Of a stretch of 37,694 nt of DNA, positions 9,542 to 17,352 are shown piece by piece. The position numbers were made by a program, and so were the translations under genes. Positions within the stretch are counted from its first letter, which is position 1. Every line of letters starts with the position of its first letter. The stretch covers positions 1 through 37,694 of the forward strand of contig JAGYOL010000009.1 in NCBI GenBank assembly GCA_018399555.1, read 5' to 3'. The DNA is from Kiritimatiellia bacterium (GTDB taxonomy: Bacteria > Verrucomicrobiota > Kiritimatiellia > RFP12 > UBA1067). The notes under the pieces were generated by a model that did no database searches, was not told the DNA's origin, and was given only the letters and a program-made list of their open reading frames with translations.

Positions 9542-10218
9542 ACGGAGCGTCGGTTTCGGTTTCAAAGATTGAAAAGGTTTTCAGCGGTGCCGGTCCGCAG
9601 CCGCTCAAGGTTCTGCGCGGGATTTCGTTTGAGGTGCAAGCTGGCGAGAGTTTATCGGTCACCGGTCCTTCCGGATCGGGCAAATCCACATTGCTGCACA
9701 TTATTGGAGCGTTGGATTATCCGACTGCCGGGTCAGTTTTAATCGATGGTCGTGATATAAGTGCCCTGGATGAAAGCTCACGGGTTGAATTTCGCAATCG
9801 TAAGGCCGGTTTCATCTTTCAGTCGCACTATCTTCTGCCTCAGCTGACGGTGATTGACAATATTCTTGTGCCAGCCTGGAACAGTCGTCGTGATTGCGAA
9901 GAACATATTGAACGTGCCTATCTGTTGCTGCGTCGTGTGGGACTTTCCGCATTTGCCAAACGTCTGCCGGGTCAGCTTTCAGGTGGTGAGCGTCAGCGGG
10001 TGGCTGTTGCACGAGCTTTACTAATGCGTCCCGCTCTGGTGTTGGCTGATGAACCGACTGGTGCGCTCGACCGGGAAAACGCCGCCGCTCTGATTGAGTT
10101 GATGTTGGAGATGAACTGTATGGAAAAGACGACCTTGCTGATGGTGACGCACTCAGAATATTGTGCCGAAAAAATGGAACGCCGGATTGAAATTCTGGAT
10201 GGAATGATCAGCGGTTAG
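9538..10218 (+). CDS. ABC transporter ATP-binding protein, LolD-like
   Basis: Walker A GPSGSGKST, Q-loop FQSHYLLPQLTVIDNI, signature LSGGERQRVAVARAL, Walker B VLADEPTGALD. ATG overlaps the previous stop (ATGA). Confidence 0.92.
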   Translation: MNGASVSVSKIEKVFSGAGPQPLKVLRGISFEVQAGESLSVTGPSGSGKSTLLHIIGALDYPTAGSVLIDGRDISALDESSRVEFRNRKAGFIFQSHYLLPQLTVIDNILVPAWNSRRDCEEHIERAYLLLRRVGLSAFAKRLPGQLSGGERQRVAVARALLMRPALVLADEPTGALDRENAAALIELMLEMNCMEKTTLLMVTHSEYCAEKMERRIEILDGMISG

Positions 10219-10341
10219 TTTTTATTGAACTGATAGTTGAGTCGGCAAGTTCTGCCGGTCCGGCACAGTTTCTGATGATTAAGCCTGGCTGGCGAAAATT
10301 ATCCGGCAGCCTCCGGCAGACGGAAGTTGAAGGGAGAAGAA

Positions 10342-10914
10342 ATGACGGAACATGATATAGTTAACACATTGCAGGAGACAGGTGCGCTTTTGACCGGTCA
10401 CTTCGAATTAAGATCAGGTTTGCACAGCAACCGTTTTTTTCAATGTGCAAATTTGCTGCGTTATCCGAGAATTGCGGGAAAACTGTGTCAAGAGCTGGTT
10501 GTACGATCGGGCGCGGTTGTTGATTTAAGTTCATCGACGGGGGTGATTTCCCCGGCGTTGGGCGGTATTCTCGTCGGTCACGAGGTCGCACGTTCTCTGG
10601 ACCGGCAGTGTATTTTTGCGGAGAAGCAGGATGACCGGCTGGTAATGCGGCGTTTCAGTATCAAGCCAGGAGAGCTCTACATTGTTGCCGAGGATGTGAT
10701 AACGCGTGGCGGGCGGGTTGCTGAGACGGTTGAGCTGGTGCGGTCGGCCGGTGCGGAAGTACTTGCGATTCTGGTGATTGTTGACCGCAGTGCGGGGAAA
10801 GCGCACTTTGATCAACCGCTCTTTTCACTTTTGAAGATGGCACCTGAGGTCTGGGAACCGAAAGACTGTCCGATGTGTGCCCGGCAGGAGCCCTTTGTTC
10901 ATCCCGGTTCATAG
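10342..10914 (+). CDS. pyrE: Orotate phosphoribosyltransferase
   Basis: GALLTGHFELRSGLHSNRFFQCANLL, FAEKQDDRLVMRRF, YIVAEDVITRGGRVAETVEL (PRPP-binding motif). ATG at 10342 preceded by GGGAGAAG. Confidence 0.93.
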   Translation: MTEHDIVNTLQETGALLTGHFELRSGLHSNRFFQCANLLRYPRIAGKLCQELVVRSGAVVDLSSSTGVISPALGGILVGHEVARSLDRQCIFAEKQDDRLVMRRFSIKPGELYIVAEDVITRGGRVAETVELVRSAGAEVLAILVIVDRSAGKAHFDQPLFSLLKMAPEVWEPKDCPMCARQEPFVHPGS

Positions 10915-11727
10915 TTGGCATGATCGGTCGGAGAGCATCGGCAGCAGGTGTTTTCGGCAGGCTGCGTGGATATGACCGTTGGTGGCTAGAAAAGCCATAC
11001 GGTGTTTGGGATATTGACACAGTGTTTCAGTCTCTCCGCCGGCGCGTTCCACAATCAAAGCCGCAGCGGCCATATCCCAGGTGTAAATTCCGGACTCAAA
11101 ATAACCATCCATACGTCCGCAGGCCACCATACACATGTCGACGGCGGCGGCACCCAGAATGCGGGGGCGTTGAGCCATTTCGGAGACCTTTTTCATGAAA
11201 CGGAACGAGCGTTTGTCGAGGTCCCATTTGTCGGCTCCGGTGGCAATCATTGCCAGAGATAAATCCGAGGTTGAAGAGACCTTGATCGGCCTTCCGTTGA
11301 AGAGAGCTTCGCCATCGCAGACCGCTTCAAAAAGCATGTTTAATTCGGGAAGGAAGACCGATCCGGCCACTGTTGTCCCTTTGTAACGTGCGGCGACACT
11401 GCAGCACCACCAGGGCAGACCGTGAAAAAAGTTGATGGTGCCGTCGATCGGGTCGATAATCCACAGCCAGTCAGCGGTGGCGGTTGGCTTTCCGCAACTT
11501 TCCTCACCGAGAATATCATGCTCCGGAAAGACATTCATGATCACGCTTTCGGCGACCTGCTGGGCTTCGATATCCAGTTTATGTTTCACATCGTTGCGCA
11601 GATTGGAGTTACAGTCGCCGCGGCGCTCCAGGTTGTTCATGACATGTTCTCCGGCGCGCCGGGCGGCCAGCGTTGTGAGTGCCTGTATCTGTAAAGGTGG
11701 CAGGGGAAGATCGAGTGGGTTTTTCAT
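10909..11727 (-). CDS. suhB: Inositol monophosphatase family protein (SuhB-like)
   Basis: ILGEESCG, WIIDPIDGTINFFHGLPWWCCSVA, GIYTWDMAAAALIVERAGG motifs. Confidence 0.9.
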   Translation of the reverse strand: MKNPLDLPLPPLQIQALTTLAARRAGEHVMNNLERRGDCNSNLRNDVKHKLDIEAQQVAESVIMNVFPEHDILGEESCGKPTATADWLWIIDPIDGTINFFHGLPWWCCSVAARYKGTTVAGSVFLPELNMLFEAVCDGEALFNGRPIKVSSTSDLSLAMIATGADKWDLDKRSFRFMKKVSEMAQRPRILGAAAVDMCMVACGRMDGYFESGIYTWDMAAAALIVERAGGETETLCQYPKHRMAFLATNGHIHAACRKHLLPMLSDRSCQL

Positions 11728-11767
11728 GGTTTTAATCTTAGATGCAGCGTTCGGCGCAGGCAAGCGT

Positions 11768-11804
11768 AAAAAAAAGGCGGCTTCCCGCAGGAGCCGCCTT
11801 TTTT
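11768..11804 (-). terminator. Rho-independent terminator after the hydrogenase operon (symmetrical, potentially bidirectional)
   Basis: AAAAAAAAGGCGGCT-tcccgcagg-AGCCGCCTTTTTT: 7-bp GC-rich stem flanked by A and T runs, directly downstream of hndD on the minus strand. Confidence 0.9.
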
Positions 11805-11817
11805 GAATGGTGAGCGT

Positions 11818-13569
11818 TTATTTTGAATAAACTTTGCGCTCATGATAATGGTTATGTAGCAGTTTATGTGCTTTCTCGCTGAGCGGGGCTCCCAGATATT
11901 CGTCGTATACCTTTTTAATCTGGGGATTCTGGTGTGACATACGCAGCACACAACTCTTGTCATCGCGGTAGATACCGGCAATGCGTTTTTCGCGTACTTC
12001 GTCGGTGGCACCCAGAGGCTGACCGCCGCCGCTGATACATCCGCCGCGGCACGCCATGACCTCGATGAAGTCCCAACGGGGTTTGACCCCGTTTTTACGA
12101 TCTTCGCGGACAGCGTCAAGAACCTGCTCGACGTTCCCCATCTGATGCGCGACGGCGACATTCACCTTGGTGCCTTTGATATCGATCTCAGCCGACTTGA
12201 CACCTTCCATTCCGCGTACAGCCATGAACTCGATCGACGGCGGCTGTTCATCGCCTGTTACCAGGCAGTAGGCGGTACGCAGGGCGGCCTCCATAACACC
12301 GCCGGTCACACCGAAGATCGTTCCCGCGCCGGTGTAGTCACCCATGATGTTATCCGGTTCCTCTTTGGGAAGATTGAGGAAGTCGATGCCGGAGCTTTTG
12401 ATCATGCGGGCCAGTTCGCGTGTGGTCAGCACCACATCGATATCCTGGTAGCCGCTGGCGAACATATTCTCGCTGCGGGTTATTTCAAACTTTTTGGCGG
12501 TGCACGGCATAATTGAAACCATGAAAATTCTGGCTGGATCAAGGCCCATGCGTTCCGCATAGTAGGTTTTAGCCATTACGCCGAGCATCTGCTGCGGTGA
12601 TTTTGCCGAAGAAAAGTTATCGATGAAATCACTGGCATACTTCTCCATCCAGTCAGTCCATGCCGGACAGCAGGAAGTTATCAGCGGCAGGGTTCCTCCT
12701 TTAGTGAAACGTTCGACAAACTCATTGCCCTCCTCCATGATCGTCAGGTCGGCGCTGAAATTTGTATCGAAGACAGCGTCGAAACCTAGTCTTCGCAGAG
12801 CTGCGTAGGTCTCTCCTGTCATGATTTCTCCGGGTTCTCTGTCAAACGCTTCGCCGATTGCGACACGCACTGCCGGGGCTATCTGTACTACGCAGTATTT
12901 CTCATCGTCACAGAGCGCGTCCCAAACCGGGCGGGTGTGATCATGCTCATAGATTGCGCCGACCGGGCAGTGGGCTGAGCACTGTCCGCACTTGATGCAG
13001 GGCGAGTCGTTGAGCGAAACATCGGCGGCAGGTGCGATACGCGTGTTTTCGCCGCGTCCGATGAATTCAAGTGCCCAGACATTCTGCATCTCCTGGCAGA
13101 CAATTGCGCAGCGTCCACACTTGATGCACTTCTCCGGATTCAACACAATTGACGGGGTTGACCGGTCAACCGGAATCGTGGGAACTTCGGCAGGGAATGG
13201 TATCTCGCGGATACCGAAATCGGCGGCGATGTTCTGCAGCTCACAATTTCCGCTGCGGGGGCATTGCAGACAGTCGTTGGGATGATTAGCCAGAATCAAT
13301 TCGAGCACAGCGCGCCGCACTCTGACGATGTCTGAATCATGGGTTTTGATTTTCATGCCGGGGGCAACCTCTGTGGCGCAGGCGCGCAGCAGTTTGGCGG
13401 AACCCTCGTTGCGTACCACGCAGATACCGCAGGCGGCCCAGGGGCGCAAATCCGGATGATAACAGAGAGTTGGAATCTTAATCTGAACCGACTTAGCCGC
13501 TTCCAGAATAGTTGTCCCTGCGGGGACTTCGACGGGTATATTGTTAATTTCTAGTTTCACCATAGACAT
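11818..13569 (-). CDS. hndD: NAD(P)-linked [FeFe]-hydrogenase catalytic subunit
   Basis: 2Fe-2S N-terminus (CYHPDLRPWAACGICVV), NDCLQCPRSGNCELQ, two CxxCxxCxxxC ferredoxin clusters, H-cluster motifs TSCCPAWTDW, MPCTAKKFE and VMACRGGCISGGGQP, then C-terminal small-subunit-like tail. Confidence 0.95.
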   Translation of the reverse strand: MSMVKLEINNIPVEVPAGTTILEAAKSVQIKIPTLCYHPDLRPWAACGICVVRNEGSAKLLRACATEVAPGMKIKTHDSDIVRVRRAVLELILANHPNDCLQCPRSGNCELQNIAADFGIREIPFPAEVPTIPVDRSTPSIVLNPEKCIKCGRCAIVCQEMQNVWALEFIGRGENTRIAPAADVSLNDSPCIKCGQCSAHCPVGAIYEHDHTRPVWDALCDDEKYCVVQIAPAVRVAIGEAFDREPGEIMTGETYAALRRLGFDAVFDTNFSADLTIMEEGNEFVERFTKGGTLPLITSCCPAWTDWMEKYASDFIDNFSSAKSPQQMLGVMAKTYYAERMGLDPARIFMVSIMPCTAKKFEITRSENMFASGYQDIDVVLTTRELARMIKSSGIDFLNLPKEEPDNIMGDYTGAGTIFGVTGGVMEAALRTAYCLVTGDEQPPSIEFMAVRGMEGVKSAEIDIKGTKVNVAVAHQMGNVEQVLDAVREDRKNGVKPRWDFIEVMACRGGCISGGGQPLGATDEVREKRIAGIYRDDKSCVLRMSHQNPQIKKVYDEYLGAPLSEKAHKLLHNHYHERKVYSK

Positions 13570-13587
13570 GGATAGACACCTTTCCGG

Positions 13588-15375
13588 TTAAGAACGTGAG
13601 ACAGCCTGGAATTTGCAGACTTCAAAACACTGTCCGCATTTGATACAGAGTTCCTGATCAATGACATGAGCCTGTTTGCGCTCGCCCTGAATGGCCTGTA
13701 CAGGGCAGACTCTGGCACAGGCGGTGCATCCAACACACTTGTGCGGGTCAATGATGTATCTAAGCAGGTTCTTGCATTTTCCGGCACGACATTTTTTGTC
13801 GTCGATATGCTCGATATACTCATCCATAAAGTAACGCAGGCTGGAAGTGACAGGATTTGAAGCGGTCTGTCCGAGTCCGCAGAGGGATGCACGGCACATA
13901 GCCTCGCTGATATCCTTCATGTTCTGGATATCCTCGGCGGTTCCTTTGCCATCACAGATTTTGGTCAGATAGTTGAGCAGCTTGCGTCCGCCGATACGGC
14001 AGGGTGCACATTTACCGCACGACTCATCCACGGTGAAATCCAGATAGAATTTCGCTACATCCGGAATGCAGTCATCCTCATCCATAACGATCAGACCGCC
14101 GGAACCCATGATCGAGCCGATTTTAGTCAGGCTTTCGTAATCGATTGGCGTATCGAGAAATTTTGGCGGGATCATGCCGCCCGAGGGGCCGCCGGTCTGT
14201 GCGGCTTTGAACTCTTTGCCGTTTTTAATGCCGCCGCCGATATCGAAGATAATTTCGCGCAGGGTAGTTCCCATGGGAACTTCAATCAGACCGGAGTTAT
14301 TGACTTTGCCGGTCAGAGCGAAAACTTTGGTTCCCTTGGTTGTTGCGGTGCCGATCTTGTTGAACCAGTTGGCGCCTTTGAGCATGATAACCGGAACGTT
14401 GGCCAGGGTTTCAACATTATTGATAACCGTCGGACGTCCCCATAAGCCTTTGACTGCCGGGAAGGGCGGTCGGGGTGCCGGCATACCACGTTTACCTTCA
14501 ATTGAAGCCAGCAGCGCAGTCTCTTCGCCGCAGACAAAAGCACCCGCACCGAGGCGCAGTTCAATCGTGAATGAAAATCCGCTGCCCAGAATGTTTTCAC
14601 CCAGCAAACCGTAATCGGTTGCCTGTGCAATCGCGTTTTCAAGCCGGTCAATCGCCAGCGGATACTCGGCTCTGATATAGATGAACCCCTTGGAAGCACC
14701 GATTGCGTAGCCAGCGATAGCCATGGCTTCGAGGATGCTGTGAGGGTCGCCCTCCAGCGTGGATCGGTCCATATAGGCTCCCGGGTCGCCCTCATCGGCA
14801 TTGCACACCATGTATTTCTGTCCATCCGGCTGGGCCGCCGCAAAAGACCATTTGACGCCGGTGGGGAAGCCTGCGCCACCGCGACCACGCAAACCGGAGA
14901 TCTTGAGTTCTTCAATGACATCTTCGGGTTGCATTTCAAAGAGGACCCTTTCAAGTCCCTTGTAACCGTCACGGGCGATATACTCGTCAATCTTATCAGG
15001 ATCGATCACGCCGCAGTTGCGTAGCACAATGCGAAACTGCTTCTGATAAAAGTCTATCCCGTCGATTGCGACATTACCTTTGCTTTGGGCGTTATCATAC
15101 AGCAGACGGCTGACGACGCGCCCCTTGATGATGTGTTCCTGGATGATCTCGGAGGCGTCCTCCGGACGAACTTCGACATAGAAGGTGTCTTCGGGCAGAA
15201 TTTTGACGATAGGTCCTTTTTCGCAGAATCCCAGACAGCCGGTGCGGACAATCTGAACGTCGTTGATCAATCCGTTCTCTTCAACTTCCTTTTTCAGTGC
15301 GTCAACCAGGGCGATTCCCCGATTGGATTCGCAGGCTGTGCCGCCGCAGACCAGAATGTATTGTTTATATGCCAT
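13588..15375 (-). CDS. hndC: NuoF-like flavoprotein subunit of NADH/NADP-dependent hydrogenase
   Basis: N-terminal thioredoxin-like 2Fe-2S domain, LRGRGGAGFPTGVKWSF, CNADEGDPGAYMDR, ESCGKCAPCRIGG, C-terminal 2x[4Fe-4S] (CVGCTACARVCP, CIKCGQCFEVCK). Confidence 0.95.
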   Translation of the reverse strand: MAYKQYILVCGGTACESNRGIALVDALKKEVEENGLINDVQIVRTGCLGFCEKGPIVKILPEDTFYVEVRPEDASEIIQEHIIKGRVVSRLLYDNAQSKGNVAIDGIDFYQKQFRIVLRNCGVIDPDKIDEYIARDGYKGLERVLFEMQPEDVIEELKISGLRGRGGAGFPTGVKWSFAAAQPDGQKYMVCNADEGDPGAYMDRSTLEGDPHSILEAMAIAGYAIGASKGFIYIRAEYPLAIDRLENAIAQATDYGLLGENILGSGFSFTIELRLGAGAFVCGEETALLASIEGKRGMPAPRPPFPAVKGLWGRPTVINNVETLANVPVIMLKGANWFNKIGTATTKGTKVFALTGKVNNSGLIEVPMGTTLREIIFDIGGGIKNGKEFKAAQTGGPSGGMIPPKFLDTPIDYESLTKIGSIMGSGGLIVMDEDDCIPDVAKFYLDFTVDESCGKCAPCRIGGRKLLNYLTKICDGKGTAEDIQNMKDISEAMCRASLCGLGQTASNPVTSSLRYFMDEYIEHIDDKKCRAGKCKNLLRYIIDPHKCVGCTACARVCPVQAIQGERKQAHVIDQELCIKCGQCFEVCKFQAVSRS

Positions 15376-15389
15376 TGTAATCTTCCTGC

Positions 15390-15779
15390 TTAGCGAATGA
15401 TATCCATCGCGGGTTTGTCACAGATGTGGTTATCGATCAGCTTTCTGCTGATGACATGCCGATTGATAATCTTCCTGGCCAGTTCGGTGTCGACATTGCC
15501 GTAGATGACGGCGGGCATTCCCTCCACAATCACCTCCACGGTCGGCTCCGAGTGGCAGAACCCCATGCAGCCGGTTTGACGAACCAGCACATTGGAGATG
15601 TCCCGGGCGGTAAGCTCCTCGATTATCGTGTTGAAGGTCTCTTTCGCGCCGGCTGCGATTCCGCAGGTGCCCATGCCAACTATGATCTGTGCGCTTTTGT
15701 TCTCGGGATCGCGCATATTCATAGCTTTCTGTTTCTCATCGCGCAGTTTGCGCAGGTCGTCAAGTGTCAGCTTTGCCAT
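15390..15779 (-). CDS. hndB: Thioredoxin-like [2Fe-2S] subunit (HndB-like)
   Basis: IIVGMGTCGIAAGAKET..., VRQTGCMGFCHSEPTVEVIVEG cluster ligands; located between hndA/HATPase and hndC. Confidence 0.9.
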   Translation of the reverse strand: MAKLTLDDLRKLRDEKQKAMNMRDPENKSAQIIVGMGTCGIAAGAKETFNTIIEELTARDISNVLVRQTGCMGFCHSEPTVEVIVEGMPAVIYGNVDTELARKIINRHVISRKLIDNHICDKPAMDIIR

Positions 15780-15788
15780 ATTATCTCC

Positions 15789-16331
15789 TTACTGTAATAA
15801 ATTCTCTTCCTGTGCTTTTATAAAATCTTTGGTCAGAGCAATGTTTGTGATCTGTTCCAGTGAACCCAGCGTTTCAATCAGTTCTGAACGTGATATTCTG
15901 TATTCGTCCTTCAAACTCTTTCTGATCACCTTCAGCTCATAGTCACCCTCGAAAGTCAGCAGCCCCGTCAGGGTCAGGGCGATATCGCCGGGCGGCGGGG
16001 TATCCAGGTGTCGTCGGTCAAAGCTGAACCCGACCTCAGTGCCGTGTTCCGGCTGCGAAGTGATCTTCATGCTGCCGTTGACCGCTTCAGCGGTCTGTTT
16101 CAAAAGGGCCAGTCCCAGCCCGACCCTGCGATGATCGTGTTTGCCGGCCTCCGTGAAGAAGGGATCAACCGCCGACCGCAGGGTCTCGCTGTTCATTCCC
16201 TTGCCATTGTCTGAAACCGCAACTTCAATTTTTTCCGGGAGCGTGCTGATTTCAAGTGTGATCAGTGACGCACCTGCTTCAACGGAGTTCTGCACGAGGT
16301 CGGCAATGTAGTCACAGACAGTAGCGTGCAC
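15789..16331 (-). CDS. HATPase_c-domain ATP-binding protein (histidine-kinase-like ATPase without a kinase core)
   Basis: N-box DLVQNSVEAGAS, G1 box VSDNGKGM, GLGLALLKQTAEAVNGSMKI G2 box. No phospho-acceptor His/dimerisation domain seen. GTG start at 16331 (AGAAGG upstream) is the probable start. Confidence 0.82.
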   Translation of the reverse strand: MHATVCDYIADLVQNSVEAGASLITLEISTLPEKIEVAVSDNGKGMNSETLRSAVDPFFTEAGKHDHRRVGLGLALLKQTAEAVNGSMKITSQPEHGTEVGFSFDRRHLDTPPPGDIALTLTGLLTFEGDYELKVIRKSLKDEYRISRSELIETLGSLEQITNIALTKDFIKAQEENLLQ

Positions 16332-16335
16332 AACA

Positions 16336-16830
16336 TCAGACCTTCTTGATATCGGCAATAATCGCGTGCAAGTCCTGTGGCTGAACCTTGCCGTAAACCT
16401 TGCCGTTGATCACCATCACCGGAGCCAGTCCGCAACAGCCGATACACCGAACCGCTTCAACCGAAAACTCACCGTCGGGTGTAACTGTGTTCAGCCCTAC
16501 ACCTAAAATCCCCTCGATTTCCGCGATGATGTCCTCTCCGCCCTTCAGATAACATGCCGTTCCCATGCAGACCTGAATCTGATTGCGACCGGGTTTTTTG
16601 AGTTTGAAGAAGTTGTAAAAGGTCATAACCCCGTATATCTTGGCCAGCGGCACATCCAGTCGGTCGGCAACTTCAAACGCGATCTTACGCGGTATATACC
16701 CGAACTCCTGCTGTACTCTGTGCAACACCATAATCAGGTTGCCCGGCTTAGTTTTCCATTCGGCTATAAATTCAATCAGCTCTGGCGTCAGAGTCTCAAC
16801 CTTTTCCACCGGGGTAGTTTCGGAACTCAC
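16336..16830 (-). CDS. hndA: NuoE-like [2Fe-2S] subunit
   Basis: LHRVQQEFGYIP, GVMTFYNFFKLKKPGRNQIQVCMGTACYLKGG, VRCIGCCGLAPVMVING. GTG at 16830 with GGAGGTG upstream looks like the best start; an in-frame ATG exists at 16863. Confidence 0.92.
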   Translation of the reverse strand: MSSETTPVEKVETLTPELIEFIAEWKTKPGNLIMVLHRVQQEFGYIPRKIAFEVADRLDVPLAKIYGVMTFYNFFKLKKPGRNQIQVCMGTACYLKGGEDIIAEIEGILGVGLNTVTPDGEFSVEAVRCIGCCGLAPVMVINGKVYGKVQPQDLHAIIADIKKV

Positions 16831-17013
16831 GGTTTCACCTCCATCGATTTTTAATATTGCCACCAGCCCAGCTGAGTGGTCGAAAAATTGCGCAAAATTA
16901 TGTCAAATAGGACGCATTTCTGCAAAGTAATAATCGCAAAAATTTAAAAATACCGGGTTTTAATGCTGTTTTCCGTCCAATTGATACAGTTTTATCGATA
17001 TTTAGAGTTCATT

Positions 17014-17256
17014 TCAGTTCTTTGACCTCTTTTTGCCGGCGGAGCGAATGCCGAAATGTTCGGAGTCATGGTTGATACCGCGGGTTGTCATAATGCCGTA
17101 AACATACTTTTTGTGGGCGGCGCACTCTTCCAGTAAGAGGTCAATAGCCTTAATGTCCGGGTTGTGTTTTTTTGAAGAGTATTCAAAGGCAAAGATTGAA
17201 TTGGGGGAGATGTGTTTTTTTACCGTGATTTGTGTCTTCGCCAATCCGGTGAGCAC
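17014..17256 (-). CDS. Small hypothetical ORF (80 aa), possible gene remnant
   Basis: Open frame with plausible composition (NPDIKAIDLLLEECAAHKKYVYGIMTTRG); no family recognised. Confidence 0.28.
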   Translation of the reverse strand: MLTGLAKTQITVKKHISPNSIFAFEYSSKKHNPDIKAIDLLLEECAAHKKYVYGIMTTRGINHDSEHFGIRSAGKKRSKN

Positions 17257-17352
17257 GCTGGCAGTTCACTTCTGCTGTAACACCGGGAAAAACGAACAAT
17301 CGGTCAAAAGGACTTCGATGAGCTTCGGTAAACTGCTATACTGGCAGCCACA

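Noticed and set aside
13666-15942. Plus-strand ORFs antisense to the hydrogenase operon (e.g. 14174-14614, 15085-15393, 15592-15942)
   Set aside because: Shadow ORFs of strongly supported minus-strand genes; their protein sequences show no domain features.
16888-16906. TTGCGCAAAATTATGTCAA upstream of hndA, reminiscent of a Rex (NADH-sensing) operator TTGTGAANNNNTTCACAA
   Set aside because: Biologically attractive for an NADH-linked hydrogenase, but it is 19 nt instead of 18 and the half-sites do not match well; too weak without a motif scan.
17305-17340. AAAAGGACTTC...TAAACTG similarity to 33576-33600
   Set aside because: Short shared strings with different spacing; could be chance or a promoter-like similarity and is not sufficient to call a repeat.
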